From Peptococcaceae bacterium BRH_c23 (GTDB taxonomy: Bacteria > Bacillota_B > Desulfitobacteriia > Desulfitobacteriales > Desulfitobacteriaceae): DNA of 53,734 nt. The stretch spans positions 1 through 53,734 of the forward strand of contig LADV01000315.1 in assembly GCA_000961805.1 (NCBI GenBank), written 5' to 3'. Below are positions 6,951-14,786 of the stretch, piece by piece (within the stretch, counting starts at the first letter, position 1; each line of letters starts with the position of its first letter). The translations under genes and the position numbers were made by a program. Below the pieces are notes generated by a model. It saw only the letters and a list, made by a program, of their open reading frames with translations. It had not been told where the DNA came from and did not search any database.

Positions 6951-8313
6951 CTGTTCGCGGATTCACTCTGGCCAGCCTCCCGATACCTTTAAGGGCCATC
7001 ACTACCACTAAGGATGCGAAGAGGATCATTGCAGGCATCACGGGTAGCCGATAGCGAGCCCCGGATACAACCGTGATCATACTCACAATAAAACTATAAT
7101 AGGCTGTAAAAAGCAACAGAAAGCTATACTTTCTAAATTGGAAAAGACTGATAAATACCCCGAAGAGTCCCAAGAGGAGATACCATTTATCCCATTGATC
7201 TCCCTGCATTTTATAAGAATCGCCATCAGCAGGAGTAACTGGTTGCCAGAATAGGTTAATTTCTTTGGTTAGCGTGCGCTGCAAAAACTTTACGGGATGC
7301 TGAAGGATATAAGCGACTGCCAATTGCTTATATTCCTTTTCTTGTTCTAGAATGGGTAGTTTTTCGATTCGGGCCTTTACTTCTGGATCATAACTTGGTT
7401 GAGTAAACGTAAAGTATTGATTCGTCATTGTCAAGGGATTATTCCCTAAGTAAAATTCATAGGAACCATAATTTGATACTGCAATAAACTGATGATACTT
7501 TATTCCGTTGCGTATCCACCAAGGACTCATGACTATAATGGTCATCATAACGATGATAGCAAAGTCTCTGATGGCAATTTTTAAACGGCCACGATGCATC
7601 CATAAAATCCATAGCCCCAGAACCGGGAAAAAAAGCAACAGTATAGGGCGAACCAGATTAGAAATTCCGATCACCGCCCCTAAGCTTAAGAGGGTTCTGA
7701 GTTTTGGCTGTTTGGCCTCTTTAGCATAGAGGGTTAAAACATAAAGGAAAAGCGTGATCGTAAAAACGTAGGTGATCTCTGTAAGAACATACATCCCCCA
7801 GAATGCAAACAAAGGGTAGCCTAGGGTCAGAGCATAGGGTATCAAGGCATATCGCTTGCCAAACAATAGTTCACCGGTCTTATACGCGAGCACTGCACTG
7901 GCCGCTCCAAACGCAGCGTGCAGAACAAGGATGACCATGCCATAACTTTTAAAGCCGAAGATCCCATAGATCAAGGCCAGGAGCAAGGGATAGATTGGTC
8001 CAACCACGTACTCGCGTGTTTGGGCGACCGCTCGTACTGCACCACCATTATCTACCTGGGCAAAATTCCCCGAATTCACGAGCCCATGACCTTGGAGAAA
8101 GTTTTCGGCAATATTAGAATAGGTAAATCCATCAGGGGAAATAAAGTAGCTCACACTATATGATTTAATATAGAGTAACTCTATGCCCAAGGCCATCAAA
8201 AACAAGAGTCCTGTAATCCAATTATAATGTTTAGCCAATGATGTCCACCCTTTTCGATGTACGAGGTTCGATGCACGAGGTTCGAATTCCAGTGTCTTTA
8301 TACGTTTAGCCAA
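6937..8313 (-). CDS. GT39/ArnT-like membrane glycosyltransferase
   Basis: This multi-pass membrane protein (458 residues) carries the first-loop acidic signature of GT-C transferases (SPDGFTYSNIAENFLQGHGL, about 58-77) and many helices. Such enzymes move a sugar from a polyprenyl-phosphate carrier to an acceptor outside the membrane, fitting the two genes read after it. The start is ambiguous: a TTG at 8313 and a TTG at 8238 are each preceded by nearly the same ribosome-binding sequence because the start region has been duplicated. Starting at 8238 gives 433 residues and removes a low-complexity leader (see 8227-8330). The acceptor is unknown. Confidence 0.78.
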   Translation of the reverse strand: MAKRIKTLEFEPRASNLVHRKGWTSLAKHYNWITGLLFLMALGIELLYIKSYSVSYFISPDGFTYSNIAENFLQGHGLVNSGNFAQVDNGGAVRAVAQTREYVVGPIYPLLLALIYGIFGFKSYGMVILVLHAAFGAASAVLAYKTGELLFGKRYALIPYALTLGYPLFAFWGMYVLTEITYVFTITLFLYVLTLYAKEAKQPKLRTLLSLGAVIGISNLVRPILLLFFPVLGLWILWMHRGRLKIAIRDFAIIVMMTIIVMSPWWIRNGIKYHQFIAVSNYGSYEFYLGNNPLTMTNQYFTFTQPSYDPEVKARIEKLPILEQEKEYKQLAVAYILQHPVKFLQRTLTKEINLFWQPVTPADGDSYKMQGDQWDKWYLLLGLFGVFISLFQFRKYSFLLLFTAYYSFIVSMITVVSGARYRLPVMPAMILFASLVVVMALKGIGRLARVNPRTGGGR

Positions 8314-8330
8314 TGATGTCCATCCTCTGT
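8227..8330. repeat. Duplicated translation-start region with heptamer repeats
   Basis: The 19-bp stretch GTTTAGCCAATGATGTCCA occurs at 8227-8245 and again at 8303-8321; in the minus direction each gives a ribosome-binding sequence, a TTG start and AKH/AKR. Between the copies lie 7-bp units (TTCGATG, TACGAGG, TTCGATG, CACGAGG). Similar units recur at 52137-52172. Confidence 0.7.
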
Positions 8331-8341
8331 GATTTAGAGTT

Positions 8342-10675
8342 TTACTGAGTTAACATATCACTTATAAGCTTCTCATTTGTACTTGGAATTACCCCAGTTC
8401 CGCCTAAAATATAAGCTTTGGTAGTCTTTCCAGATAAACTTTGCACGTAAGTTTGAGTATCCGAACTTAGCTCTCCTTTAGGGATCAGGATCATTGGGCT
8501 CCCACTCAAGGCTGCAAAGGCACCACCAGATAGGCCATCCGGGAAGTTCTCCCCAGTAGCAATCACAATCGATCGGGGATTTTGGTTGAAATATTTTACA
8601 ATTTGCAACATCGTATCATATTTTGTCTCCCCAGCCAAGCGAAGGGGTCCATAGCTTTCCAGGGGACCTCCCTTAGCATCAAACGCCGTAGAGATCGCAA
8701 ACTTTCCTCCTACGATGATGGTTTCAGTCACTTCAAAGTCCTTCAGTATTTGTCTAGAGGCCGTGGGTAACGTGCCTTGTTCCGTTAAAAGGATAGGAAT
8801 TCCTAAAGCAGCTGCTGGGGCAGAAGCAGATAAAGCGTCTGGAAAACTTGTACTGGATGCCAGGATCACCTGTTTACTCGACCCAATCTTCCGGGCAATG
8901 GCTGCTGCCGTATCGGCCGCCGAAGCTCCGAAGATACGCTCATAAACTATTTTTTCTTCTGCAAGTGAGTCCGAGACCTTCTTAATTATGGCGCCCTCTC
9001 CACCAATGACATAGACTTTATCTCCAGCCCCCAGCCGTTTTATTTCTTGTAAGACGGCCTTATCGAGCTGATAAGGTGAAGTTAACAGTAAAGGTGCCCC
9101 CAGTTTCTTGGCTAATGGAGCAGCCGCTAAGGCATCTTGGAAGCGATCAACCCGAGCAAGGAGCACGATTGGGGAGGAATTGTCCGCCCACCCTTGTTGA
9201 GATATTTTGATTGCTGTCTCTTCTGCACGAGTGCCAAAGAGACGTTCAAGGCTGAAGGCCTCTGGTTGGGGTTGAGGATTCGGTATCGGCTCAGGGATCG
9301 TGCCTCGGCTTGGATCGTAGATAGGACTTGGGTCCGTACCAGCGCTTCGCGTGAGTTCGTTGCCGGTCTTAGCCCGTTCTGTGAGACTAGCATCGAGAAT
9401 TGGACCCTCTAGAACCGCCAAATAATATTTATTCGCACTCGCCTTCGAAGTGGATGTCCCTTCAAGGGCTAATTTGTCTGCTTCAGCTAAGAGTTTGATA
9501 TAAGAGTTAAGGAGACCCGTTTTTGCCTTTGCCGCGAGGCCTGCCTCCAGATCTGACCCCTGCAGAACCATTCCATAATCCTGTACAGCGATTAGGTTGG
9601 AGGGACCTGAACCTTCAAGGACCAGCTTATCTGCTTCAGTTATGACTTTGTTTAAGGCACTTAGATGTCCTTGGTTAGCACGTATTGAGATGCTGGCATC
9701 TAAATTCGGACCCTGCAAAACCGTCCAATAGTATTTTGCCGCAGTCGCGTAGGAAGAGTCCTTCCCCTCAAGCATCAAAGCATCTGCTTCAGCTAACAAA
9801 TTCGCATAGGCACTCAGGATTTTCTGGGAGATGATCGATTTATCGGTGACCGTCGGACTATTATAGGCGGTGACATAAAATCCTAAAGCGTAATATGAAC
9901 CCCAACGTGCATATTTGTACCAGTAATCTCCGTTAGCAGCCTGTGCACCAGGTCCCCCGCCGGATGAAATCAATGAAGTAGGATCAATCACTAAATCTCC
10001 TAAATGAGTCGGAGTTGGAGTGCTCCAGCGACTGGAGAAGTAAGGAGGATTCACTGGGGGCAGCATGGATTTAGAGAATTGTGTAGCGCCAGGGATGAAG
10101 GTTATTGCGCTATTGTACTTCTGTCCCATGAGATTAAATACCGAATCTTGGTAGGCGGATTTACCCGTAATGACATTCGGATTATTCCGTATTGCCCAAC
10201 TATTGTAGCCCCACACGGCAAAATACCAGTTTTCGAGAACGTTTCGGTCCCCGTCCCCAATTTTTGGGTAAGCACGCCACTTTTGATTGAGCATCTGGCA
10301 ACCCACTTCAATATTATAATCAATATCATTACTTAGTTTGTTGATTGTCTCAGTGTCATTGGCACTATATGAGGAGATTTGCATGATCCCAATTCCTATA
10401 CCGTCGCGTCCTATTAATGGCTTATCCATTAATGGTTGTTTCGTCGTTGCATCCAGTTCGTATTGCTTCCAACCACTCTCCATCCAGGCTATGGATTTAA
10501 GGAGTACCGGTGGAATGTTATATTTATTCGCCCAAAATTCTAGTTTTTTGCCGATATCCTGGTAGTAAGCCGTTTGATCAACTGCGGCTGAAACCGATTT
10601 TGCCGGGATTAACTGCATAAAAAAAAGTCCTATAATCAGTACTGATATTATTTTCCTGAATGAGTAGGCTCTCAT
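8342..10675 (-). CDS. Secreted lytic transglycosylase-like protein with CWB2 wall-binding repeats
   Basis: The 777-residue protein begins with a signal peptide (about 1-30, cleavage after SVSA). An SLT-like lysozyme-fold domain follows (about 35-200) with the likely catalytic Glu66 in WMESGW and GIGIMQIS (94-101). Residues 290-450 hold three helical repeats with the core EADKLxLEG. From about 485 to the end there are three CW_binding_2 repeats (RLFGTRAEETA, RIFGASAADTA, RLAGETKYDT). CWB2 domains are known to hold proteins on anionic wall polysaccharides in Clostridia. Placement inside a polysaccharide cluster suggests this protein binds or remodels the wall bearing that polymer. A terminator belonging to the preceding gene lies upstream. 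Confidence 0.85.
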   Translation of the reverse strand: MRAYSFRKIISVLIIGLFFMQLIPAKSVSAAVDQTAYYQDIGKKLEFWANKYNIPPVLLKSIAWMESGWKQYELDATTKQPLMDKPLIGRDGIGIGIMQISSYSANDTETINKLSNDIDYNIEVGCQMLNQKWRAYPKIGDGDRNVLENWYFAVWGYNSWAIRNNPNVITGKSAYQDSVFNLMGQKYNSAITFIPGATQFSKSMLPPVNPPYFSSRWSTPTPTHLGDLVIDPTSLISSGGGPGAQAANGDYWYKYARWGSYYALGFYVTAYNSPTVTDKSIISQKILSAYANLLAEADALMLEGKDSSYATAAKYYWTVLQGPNLDASISIRANQGHLSALNKVITEADKLVLEGSGPSNLIAVQDYGMVLQGSDLEAGLAAKAKTGLLNSYIKLLAEADKLALEGTSTSKASANKYYLAVLEGPILDASLTERAKTGNELTRSAGTDPSPIYDPSRGTIPEPIPNPQPQPEAFSLERLFGTRAEETAIKISQQGWADNSSPIVLLARVDRFQDALAAAPLAKKLGAPLLLTSPYQLDKAVLQEIKRLGAGDKVYVIGGEGAIIKKVSDSLAEEKIVYERIFGASAADTAAAIARKIGSSKQVILASSTSFPDALSASAPAAALGIPILLTEQGTLPTASRQILKDFEVTETIIVGGKFAISTAFDAKGGPLESYGPLRLAGETKYDTMLQIVKYFNQNPRSIVIATGENFPDGLSGGAFAALSGSPMILIPKGELSSDTQTYVQSLSGKTTKAYILGGTGVIPSTNEKLISDMLTQ

Positions 10676-10796
10676 ACTTTCTTCCCCTTCCTATCTGTGC
10701 AAAAGTCATAGACGACTTTCTCTTCCTTATTCGACATGAAAGGAGATTGTTCCTGCCCGAAAAACAGACCTTATCACCTGCAAATCTCCGCGTATG

Positions 10797-10837
10797 AAAA
10801 AAATCCTCTAGTCAACCTTAAATGGTGAACTAGAGGA
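10797..10837 (-). terminator. Rho-independent terminator after the GT2 gene at 11006
   Basis: On the minus strand TCCTCTAGT and ACTAGAGGA form a 9-bp stem (10804-10837) extended by CC/GG pairing and followed by seven T. It separates the transglycosylase gene from the genes upstream, so that gene probably has its own promoter. Confidence 0.8.
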
Positions 10838-10898
10838 CTTATTTGGAGTGCTGCTGTCCAGGATTTTTTCTCTGACCACGTCTTCTCATCCGCTTTAC

Positions 10899-10997
10899 GT
10901 GCAAGTTGTGCAAGTTGGGGACGGTTCTTGACTTGCATGACTTGCATTCATGATGCACTTTGCAAGTCGTACAAGTCAGGGACTGCTCTTAACTTGC
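10899..10997. repeat. TGCAAGT-rich repeat with the GGGGACGG motif
   Basis: The unit GTGCAAGTTGGGGACGGTTC followed by TTGACTTGCAT folds on TGCAAGT/ACTTGCA. A diverged second unit follows to 10997. Near-identical units are at 27773-27803 and 48798-48826, so this is a dispersed intergenic repeat. The rest of the gap 10676-11005 shows only the terminator. Confidence 0.65.
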
Positions 10998-11005
10998 ATT
11001 ATGGT

Positions 11006-12085
11006 CTATGGCTTCTGAACTTCGACCTCCGAATCAATCAGATGTATGGTCGGTCCTTCGATGCATCGTTCTATATCGTCCTGAATGCCGTGAACCATTA
11101 TTTCATCTACAATTTCATTTGGCCGTCTCAAATGCCTAAGAACGCGGTAATCGAATATGGCAGGGACTTTTTCCGCCATTATTACCATGCTCCGTGGCTT
11201 ACGAACCATCAGCCCCAGCATCTGACACGCAGCTTGAAGGGCGTTTCCTTTTTTGAAGGGTTCCGTTAGTTGATGGTATAAGTAGGAATCGGTTTGTCGT
11301 TTCAGGCGATTTTCTAAGGCTTGGATCACTTCTGGGCATTTTTCTATTAGTAGATATTCATGATCCTTGGCCTTCAGCTTGGTCAATAAAGATTGAGTGA
11401 GTTGAATTAAGCATTCCGTTGATCTTTGTCTGTGCGCGGTCAAGGAGTTGGCCCAAGCCCGACGTACATACAGGGGCTCCGAAGTAATAATCATATTTGC
11501 CCCATACAGTAGACATTCTAAGAGAAGAACGAAATCCTCCCCATAGGTAATTTCTTCTTGATAACTTAATCCGTTTTGCTTAAGGTAATCTCGCCGAAAT
11601 AAGGGTTTTAAAGGTCCGAGGTCATATTCAACTACGTCAACCGCAGATGGATTCCACTTGTGAAACGAACGCTTCAGCTTTCCCAGGTGCGTTTCATTCC
11701 AAGGATTCTTCTCACCCTCAACATAATTTTGAATATCATCGGCCACTATATCTGCTTGATGCAGCATAGCCATTTTAAGCATTCTCTCCAGCCTGTTTTT
11801 CTCCCACCAGTCGTCTCCATCAAGGAGAGCAATCCATTCCCCTTGCGCGTTTTGGATGGCTACGTTGCGGGAATGGGACGGGCCGGAATTCTTCTTGCTG
11901 ATGGTTAATTGAATCCTCGGATCCTTGATCGTCTTGATGATTTGCACGGTCTTATCCGTTGAAGCATCATCAACAACGATTAACTCAATATCTTGGATCG
12001 TTTGATCTAAGGCTGATCGCAGGGCTTGTCCAATATAATCTTGAACATTATAGGTGGGAATAACCACTGAAACAATAGGTTTCAA
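11006..12085 (-). CDS. Glycosyltransferase family 2
   Basis: The 359-residue protein has the GT2 catalytic domain: VSVVIPTYN (5-13), VVDDASTDKT (36-45) and LLDGDDWWEKNRL (around 87-99), the last giving the metal-binding DxD-type site. The C-terminal third is helical and variable, as in capsule glycosyltransferases. No membrane segment is visible, so it should add a sugar to the lipid-linked repeat unit on the cytoplasmic side. It lies 12 bp after the initiating sugar transferase gene and is followed by a terminator at 10797-10837. The tail encodes a short heptamer-like patch (SEVEVQKP). Donor and acceptor cannot be read from sequence. Confidence 0.83.
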   Translation of the reverse strand: MKPIVSVVIPTYNVQDYIGQALRSALDQTIQDIELIVVDDASTDKTVQIIKTIKDPRIQLTISKKNSGPSHSRNVAIQNAQGEWIALLDGDDWWEKNRLERMLKMAMLHQADIVADDIQNYVEGEKNPWNETHLGKLKRSFHKWNPSAVDVVEYDLGPLKPLFRRDYLKQNGLSYQEEITYGEDFVLLLECLLYGANMIITSEPLYVRRAWANSLTAHRQRSTECLIQLTQSLLTKLKAKDHEYLLIEKCPEVIQALENRLKRQTDSYLYHQLTEPFKKGNALQAACQMLGLMVRKPRSMVIMAEKVPAIFDYRVLRHLRRPNEIVDEIMVHGIQDDIERCIEGPTIHLIDSEVEVQKP

Positions 12086-12097
12086 ACGTCTATACCG

Positions 12098-12751
12098 TTA
12101 AAATGCGCCTTTCCCTGCGAAAACTACGAAAATTGTTTTCCACAGGATTTTTATATCTTGCCAAAAGCTCCAAGTACGAACATAGTCTAAGTCGTAGGCT
12201 AAGGTTTCTCCAAGAGTTAGCTCACTTCGCCCGTTTACTTGGGCTAATCCCGTGACACCGGGGAGGACATTAAGACGCTGACGCTGCTCACTCGTATAGA
12301 GCTTGGCTATTTCCGGAACCTCAGGACGGGGGCCGACTAAGCTCATATTTCCGATCAAAATATTAATAAGTTGAGGGAGCTCGTCTAGACTTGTTTTTCT
12401 GAGGAAATGGCCACTGCGAGTAATACGTGGGTCCTCTTTCTCCTGAAAAACAAAATTCTTCAGATCGTTAACGTTCTCTAGTTTGTCTTTCATCATGGCC
12501 TCTGCGTTCTGCACCATGGTTCGGAACTTATAAATCGTATAGAGTTTGCCCCTCTGCCCGACTCTAGTCTGCTTAAAGATCGCTGGTCCAGAGGAGTCGG
12601 ATCGAATCCAGAGAACAACAAAAAGCCAGAGTGGAGATACTAGCACGAGGAGGGTTAAGGCTACCACAAAATCCAGTATCCGCTTCGCCACGAGTTGCCA
12701 ACCGGAATATTCAAGCTCTTTACTGCCCGCGGACACAGAACTCTGACCCAT
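12098..12751 (-). CDS. Initiating undecaprenyl-phosphate sugar-phosphate transferase
   Basis: I take the ATG at 12751, preceded by GGGGAG at 6 bp. The 217-residue protein has one N-terminal hydrophobic segment (about 24-45) and the compact catalytic domain of the bacterial sugar transferase family: FKQTRVGQRGKLYTIYKFRTM, then KTSLDELPQLINIL, MSLVGPRPE and PGVTGLAQVNGRSELT. The LDELPQ and GPRPE motifs are family hallmarks, and the Asp-Glu pair is catalytic. Such small (PglC/EpsL-like) enzymes start polysaccharide units by placing a sugar phosphate on undecaprenyl phosphate. It lies downstream of the 212-nt element B and upstream of a GT2 gene. Confidence 0.88.
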   Translation of the reverse strand: MGQSSVSAGSKELEYSGWQLVAKRILDFVVALTLLVLVSPLWLFVVLWIRSDSSGPAIFKQTRVGQRGKLYTIYKFRTMVQNAEAMMKDKLENVNDLKNFVFQEKEDPRITRSGHFLRKTSLDELPQLINILIGNMSLVGPRPEVPEIAKLYTSEQRQRLNVLPGVTGLAQVNGRSELTLGETLAYDLDYVRTWSFWQDIKILWKTIFVVFAGKGAF

Positions 12752-12827
12752 CCGTATCTCCCCTTTCAAGCTTACTTAAGCGTTTCCGGTTAAACCTATT
12801 TTAAAACGATTCTCCAGCAAAGCCCAA

Positions 12828-13038
12828 GAGGCTTTGTTTGCAAAAAGTGAATGACTTGCGTAAGCAGCTAGCCAAACTTCGCATAAAACGGAAACGTAGG
12901 CGGGGTGGGGTATACGATGTACCCCACCGGCAGCCGAGACAGGGATGTCGAGTTGCCGGGAACCCCGCTGGAGTTGTAGTTTTAGGCGCTAGTTTGGCCT
13001 GCGAAACGCACGGAATGAACGGTTGCAAACAAAGCCTC
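12828..13038 (+). ncRNA. Structured 211-nt repeat element, copy B
   Basis: A perfect 16-bp terminal stem (12828-12843 with 13023-13038) encloses a 9-bp hairpin (12905-12913 with 12919-12927, one wobble). A core follows at 12928-12958: CGGCA, bulge GCC, GA, hairpin GACA-GGGA-TGTC, GA, GU, TGCCG. CCAAACTT and TAGTTTGG form another conserved stem. Copies C and D have the same plan and length with different stem sequences. There is no ORF, no target duplication and no known family I can name. It lies between the DegT aminotransferase stop and the sugar transferase gene, antisense to their transcription. Confidence 0.75.
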
Positions 13039-13053
13039 GACCCCAGCGCTGCG

Positions 13054-14220
13054 TCACTTCCGGAAACGCTCCACCACTCGCCTTACCGCATCCACAACAT
13101 CACTCGCGTCTTGCATCGTCATCTTTGGATACAGGGGCAAGGAAATTATGCGCTCAAAAATGCCCTCTGCAACAGGGAAATCTCCCTCTTTATATCCATA
13201 GGTGTCCCGATAATATGGATGCATGTGAACCGGAATAAAGTGAACACTCGTTCCGATATTTTCTTCTTTGAGTTGTTCGATAAAGGTTCCACGATCTATG
13301 GATAGTTTATCCAAATTCAACTTAATGATATACAAGTGCCAGGCATGTCTAGCATAATCCAGTTCAACAGGCGCTTCAAGCTCTGGCATCTTTCCAAACT
13401 CCGTATTATAATAGTCGGCAATTTCCTGCCGTATTCCTTGCATTCGTTCAAGCTTACTAAGTTGAGCTATTCCTAGCCCTGCCATAATATCGGACATATT
13501 GTCCTTATAGCCCGGAGAAAGAATTTCATAATACCATGAACCGGCTTCAGCATAGCGATTCCAAGCATTTCTGCTCATGCCGTGTGTGCTCATGATGCGC
13601 ATTCGATTATACAGAGCTTCATCATCTGTCGTGATCATTCCGCCTTCACCGGTAACCAAATTTTTAGTCGCGTAGAATGAAAATGCCGTGGCATTTCCGA
13701 TCGATCCAATCATTTTCCCTTTATATTGAGTGTAAACCGCATGGGCTGCGTCCTCTAGCACAAAAAGGTTATGTTCTCGGGCAATCGTCATGATTTCATC
13801 CATTTCACAAGACTGACCTGCCATATGGACAGGGATGATTGCTTTTGTCCGAGTCGTAATTTTTTCTCGAAGTTTCTTCGGATCAATATTCATGGTAATA
13901 GGATCAATATCCACAAATATCGGCTTAGCCCCTGTATGAATGACCACATTGGCGGAAGCAGCAAAGGTCATCGGAGTGGTCAAAACTTCGTCTCCCTCCC
14001 CGAGGCCCGCCGCCACAAGGGAAAGATGTAATGCGGCAGTACAAGAGTTCACTGCAACGGCATATTTTGCCCCTACATACTCAGCAAACCTTTGTTCAAA
14101 CTCCATGGTTTTGGGACCCTTTGCAATCCAGCCTGATTTTAAACTGTCCACAACCCCGGCGATATCGTCATCTTCAATCAAGGGGACATTGTAGGGTAAG
14201 AACTCTTGACGTGTACACAT
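13054..14220 (-). CDS. DegT/DnrJ/EryC1-family sugar aminotransferase (ArnB/PglE-like)
   Basis: This 388-residue PLP enzyme has SGWIAKGPK (29-37), NSCTAALHLSL (58-68), EDAAH (156-160) with the PLP-pyridine Asp157, and the Schiff-base Lys186 in FYATKN. The opening PYNVPLIEDDDI and the SGW motif place it with UDP-4-keto-sugar aminotransferases such as ArnB, PseC and PglE, unlike the WbpE-like enzyme at 26623. It could act on the keto sugar made by the dehydratase at 32001 to give a UDP-4-amino sugar for the initiating transferase; that route is inference. The stop lies 16 bp from structured element B. An ATG at 14220 is used; no strong ribosome site is evident. Confidence 0.85.
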   Translation of the reverse strand: MCTRQEFLPYNVPLIEDDDIAGVVDSLKSGWIAKGPKTMEFEQRFAEYVGAKYAVAVNSCTAALHLSLVAAGLGEGDEVLTTPMTFAASANVVIHTGAKPIFVDIDPITMNIDPKKLREKITTRTKAIIPVHMAGQSCEMDEIMTIAREHNLFVLEDAAHAVYTQYKGKMIGSIGNATAFSFYATKNLVTGEGGMITTDDEALYNRMRIMSTHGMSRNAWNRYAEAGSWYYEILSPGYKDNMSDIMAGLGIAQLSKLERMQGIRQEIADYYNTEFGKMPELEAPVELDYARHAWHLYIIKLNLDKLSIDRGTFIEQLKEENIGTSVHFIPVHMHPYYRDTYGYKEGDFPVAEGIFERIISLPLYPKMTMQDASDVVDAVRRVVERFRK

Positions 14221-14268
14221 TTTGCTTATTCCTCCATTTTGAAGCGCCTATTTTGCATCCTCAGACCC

Positions 14269-14493
14269 CTAAAGTAATTCTATTAACTCGTTTATCGTTA
14301 GATCTGCTTGTTCTAAAATACTCTTTAATGTCTTTATATCAACAATCGCTCCTGCATGAACCGGCACACAAACTAGACTTCCACCGGATCGTCGAAGGTA
14401 ATGGTGACTTCCTCGTATATGTGAGATCCTAAAGTCCGCCCTCTTAAGCGCAGCTACAACATCCTTCCCCTCAACTCTGGGTATTCTGACCAT
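14269..14493 (-). CDS. hicA: HicA-family mRNA interferase toxin
   Basis: The 74-residue protein has the HicA double-stranded-RNA-binding-like fold: VEGKDVVAALKRADF, then RGSHHYLRR with the catalytic His in the middle, and VPVHAGAIVDIKTLKSIL. HicA toxins cut mRNA and are blocked by HicB. The gene starts 2 bp after the antitoxin gene's stop. The order antitoxin first, toxin second is the reverse of many hicAB loci but is well known. The pair sits inside the polysaccharide cluster. Confidence 0.88.
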   Translation of the reverse strand: MVRIPRVEGKDVVAALKRADFRISHIRGSHHYLRRSGGSLVCVPVHAGAIVDIKTLKSILEQADLTINELIELL

Positions 14494-14495
14494 AA

Positions 14496-14717
14496 TCAGT
14501 AACTCACCTGCACTTCGTCCATTTCTACATCAGTTGAAGGGATAGGTAATCCTTCGATCACCAATGCTTCAAGAAAACCCTCAATTGCTTCCTGTACATG
14601 TTCGAGTGCTTCTCTTCGGTCAACGCCCTGCGTAACACAACCAGGAAGAGAAGGGACTGTGACAGTAAAGCCTCCACTTTCATTCTTCTCAAGAATTACC
14701 TTAAATCTTCTTTGCAT
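14496..14717 (-). CDS. hicB: HicB-like antitoxin
   Basis: The 73-residue protein is a minimal HicB partial-RNase-H fold: FKVILEKNESGGFTVTVPSLPGCVTQG, then REALEHVQEAIEGFLEAL. There is no added C-terminal DNA-binding domain, so repression of its own promoter may be weak or depend on another protein. An AGGAGGT-like ribosome site precedes the ATG at 14717. It is read just before hicA and presumably neutralises it. Confidence 0.85.
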   Translation of the reverse strand: MQRRFKVILEKNESGGFTVTVPSLPGCVTQGVDRREALEHVQEAIEGFLEALVIEGLPIPSTDVEMDEVQVSY

Positions 14718-14786
14718 TTAGAGAACCTCCTATAGTGGATTTGCTCTGAACTTATCCGACCTCCGGCTTCTGACTTCTGACTTTTG

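Noticed and set aside
12838..13305. 155-residue plus-strand ORF across the element and into the DegT gene
   Set aside because: It reads through element B and then antisense to a clear aminotransferase; the open frame is a by-product of the composition.
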